64,000 bases of DNA, from NCBI GenBank assembly GCA_013178295.1, contig JABLWW010000006.1:152141-216140 (forward strand), in the 5' to 3' direction. Under the pieces are notes generated by a model. The model was not told the origin of the DNA, made no database searches, and saw nothing but the letters and a program-made list of their open reading frames with translations. Shown piece after piece: positions 62,140 through 64,000 of this stretch; the stretch's first letter is position 1; each line of letters begins with the position of its first letter. The translations under genes and the position numbers were made by a program. This DNA is from Anaerolineae bacterium. GTDB lineage: Bacteria > Chloroflexota > Anaerolineae > Anaerolineales > Anaerolineaceae.

Positions 62140-64000
62140 TTATGTTTTTGCCTGACTCAATTCAGCGTATACAGAAGCCAGTTTTTCCAAACGTTGCCAA
62201 CGTTGCTTGACGTCTTGGTTGGCTTCCCGCATCAGCATTTCAGCACGGCTCTCGTTGCTTTGCGTCAGCATCCGATAACGGGTCTCATTGTAGGCGTATG
62301 CTTCAACTGGGATGCTGGGGGGTTTTGAGTCGATGGTCAGGGGCGGCTTACCCTCGCGCATTAATGCCGGGTTGTAGCGGAAGAGTGGCCATACGCCGGA
62401 TTGGACAGCCAACTTTTGTTGTTCAAGCCCCTTGCTCATATCAATTCCATGTGCAATACAGTGGCTGTAAGCGATGATCAATGAAGGGCCATCGTAGGCG
62501 TCCGCTTCGAGAAAAGCGCGTAAAGTTTGCGCATCGTTTGCGCCAATTGCCACGCGGGCGACGTAGATATGGCCATAGGTCATGGCAATCATTGCCAGGT
62601 CTTTCTTTGCCATGCCTTTGCCATTGGCAGCGAATTTGGCAACAGCAGCGCGCGGGGTGGCTTTGGAAGCCTGCCCGCCAGTGTTGGAATAGACCTCTGT
62701 ATCCAGTACCAGAGCATTGATGTTGTAATTGGATGCCAGTACATGGTCAAGCCCGCCATAGCCGATGTCATAAGCCCAGCCATCGCCGCCAATGATCCAG
62801 ATGCTCCGGCGGATGAGAGCGTCTGCACTGTGAAGCAGAAGCTCTGCCTGTGGGTTTTGGCTGGGGGCTAATTTTTGCTTTAGAATGGCGACGCGTTCTC
62901 TTTGGGCGCGGATTCCTTCTTCGCTGCTTTGGTCTGCATTGAGTAGCTCGTCAACCAGAGATGTACCAATGACGTCTGCAAATTTGGTGACCAATTCACG
63001 GGCAATAGCGGTCTGTTTTTCCGCAGCCAGGCGCATCCCAAAGCCAAATTCGGCGTTATCTTCAAACAGAGAGTTAGACCACGCTGGGCCGCGCCCCTCG
63101 GCGTTGACCGACCATGGTGTGGTCGGAAGGCTGCCGCCGTATACTGAGGAACACCCGGTGGCATTAGCGATCATAGCACGGTCGCCAAATAGCTGGCTAA
63201 GCAGTTTGACATAAGGCGTTTCTCCGCAGCCGGCGCATGCGCCGGAGAACTCGAAAAGCGGCTGCAACAGCTGCGAATTACGTACAGTGTTGACACTGAT
63301 TTTGTGGCGCTCGACATCGGGTATGGTGAGGAAGAATTTCCAGTTTTGGCTTTCCGATTGACGCAAAGGTGGTTGCTCTGCCATATTCAACGCTTTGCGT
63401 CCGGTGTTTGTTTTGTCTTTAGCTGGGCACACCGAAACGCACACGCCGCAGCCAGTGCAATCTTCGGGGGCAACCTGCACGGTGTATTTGCTGCCCGGTA
63501 GTTCGTTGAATTTTGCGTCAATGAATTTGAAAGAGGCGGGCGCTTTTTCAAGCCAGCTGGGCGGGTAAACTTTCTGACGGATGCTGGCATGTGGACAAAC
63601 CAGCGAACATTTACCGCATTGAATACACAGCTCGGGTTCCCAAACTGGAATTTCCAGAGCGATGTTGCGTTTTTCCCATTGGGCTGTGCCGGAGGGGTAG
63701 GTGCCATCAGGGGACATTTTGCTGACTGGCAGCGAATCTCCGTTGAAATTCAGTATCTCACCTAACACCTCGCGGACATAAGCTGGAGCATCTTCAGACA
63801 TGGCTTTGCGCCGCGTGATTGTACTGGTAATCTTTTCTGGTACTTTGACCTCAAATAGGTGGGCGAGCGTATTGTCTACTGCGGCGTAGTTTTGCTGAAC
63901 GACAGCCTCTCCACGTTTGCCGTAGGTTTTTTGGATGCTCTTCTTAATTTGGACAATGGCCTGTTCGCGTGGCAAAACGCCGCTGATGGCAAAGAAGCAG
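62140..64000 (-). CDS. nifJ: pyruvate:ferredoxin oxidoreductase, C-terminal part (cut by window edge)
   Basis: Open frame of about 620 codons that continues past 64000. The visible part starts inside the 2-oxoacid gamma domain (CFFAISGVLPREQAI), then has two [4Fe-4S] motifs (CIQCGKCSLVCP, CTGCGVCVSVCP) and the thiamine diphosphate domain (GACAGCGETPYVKL, GGDGWAYDIGYGGLDH, LDTEVYSNTGGQ). Oxidises pyruvate to acetyl-CoA and reduces ferredoxin, which can feed both hydrogenases. Confidence 0.95.
   Translation of the reverse strand, partial: CFFAISGVLPREQAIVQIKKSIQKTYGKRGEAVVQQNYAAVDNTLAHLFEVKVPEKITSTITRRKAMSEDAPAYVREVLGEILNFNGDSLPVSKMSPDGTYPSGTAQWEKRNIALEIPVWEPELCIQCGKCSLVCPHASIRQKVYPPSWLEKAPASFKFIDAKFNELPGSKYTVQVAPEDCTGCGVCVSVCPAKDKTNTGRKALNMAEQPPLRQSESQNWKFFLTIPDVERHKISVNTVRNSQLLQPLFEFSGACAGCGETPYVKLLSQLFGDRAMIANATGCSSVYGGSLPTTPWSVNAEGRGPAWSNSLFEDNAEFGFGMRLAAEKQTAIARELVTKFADVIGTSLVDELLNADQSSEEGIRAQRERVAILKQKLAPSQNPQAELLLHSADALIRRSIWIIGGDGWAYDIGYGGLDHVLASNYNINALVLDTEVYSNTGGQASKATPRAAVAKFAANGKGMAKKDLAMIAMTYGHIYVARVAIGANDAQTLRAFLEADAYDGPSLIIAYSHCIAHGIDMSKGLEQQKLAVQSGVWPLFRYNPALMREGKPPLTIDSKPPSIPVEAYAYNETRYRMLTQSNESRAEMLMREANQDVKQRWQRLEKLASVYAELSQAKT

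Overview
The window looks like a chromosomal segment of a strictly anaerobic bacterium of the Chloroflexota, most likely class Anaerolineae. The basis is gene content and style: GatCAB tRNA amidotransferase, MASE1 histidine kinase, MalT-like LuxR regulator, ferredoxin- and H2-linked energy genes, pyruvate:ferredoxin oxidoreductase and many TTG/GTG starts. This placement is an inference and no rRNA is present. There are no insertion sequences, prophage genes or CRISPR arrays.

Layout. 1-6.5 kb (minus): surface-polysaccharide genes (two GT-C type membrane proteins, a GT2 transferase, an AsnB-type amidotransferase, a methyltransferase). 6.65-6.87 kb (plus): a small SelW-like gene read through an in-frame TGA that encodes selenocysteine. 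6.9-11.3 kb (minus): a complete ECF transporter (T, S and fused double ATPase) with a SAM hydrolase (DUF62). 11.5-11.7 kb: tRNA-Gly and tRNA-Cys. 11.8-18.3 kb: LarA-like protein, HIT protein, gatCAB, a GT-B protein. 18.3-22 kb: a NarL-type two-component pair and an orphan receiver. 22-30.6 kb: a dehydrogenase, an IclR regulator and a Liv-type ABC transporter with an amidinotransferase, linked by matching operators. 30.6-32.8 kb: SprA-like protein, tRNA-Sec (selC) and an M50 protease. 33-41.5 kb: a group 4 membrane [NiFe] hydrogenase with complex I-like subunits. 41.5-43.6 kb: a D-aminoacylase and an antiporter remnant. 43.9-54.3 kb: an Etf-Hdr-Mvh operon. 54.4-57 kb: two convergent AAA/DUF4143 ATPases. 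57-64 kb: Ser/Thr kinase, MalT-like regulator and a partial PFOR gene.

How the parts fit together. PFOR makes reduced ferredoxin from pyruvate. The group 4 hydrogenase can oxidise ferredoxin, make H2 and pump ions. The second operon combines EtfAB, a membrane Fe-S oxidoreductase of the ETF:menaquinone type, a soluble HdrD-like protein, HdrA and an MvhADG-type hydrogenase, so it could connect acyl-CoA or similar electrons, quinone, ferredoxin and H2 by flavin-based bifurcation or confurcation. The promoters of both hydrogenase operons carry the same 14-base element with GTGA-N6-TCAC symmetry at nearly the same distance from a TATAAT box, which suggests joint control by a CRP/FNR-family activator.

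The main hidden system is selenocysteine decoding. A 74-codon SelW-like selenoprotein gene with a CxxU motif and a bacterial-type SECIS hairpin lies about 25 kb from a canonical selC gene. Ordinary gene calling misses the selenoprotein gene.
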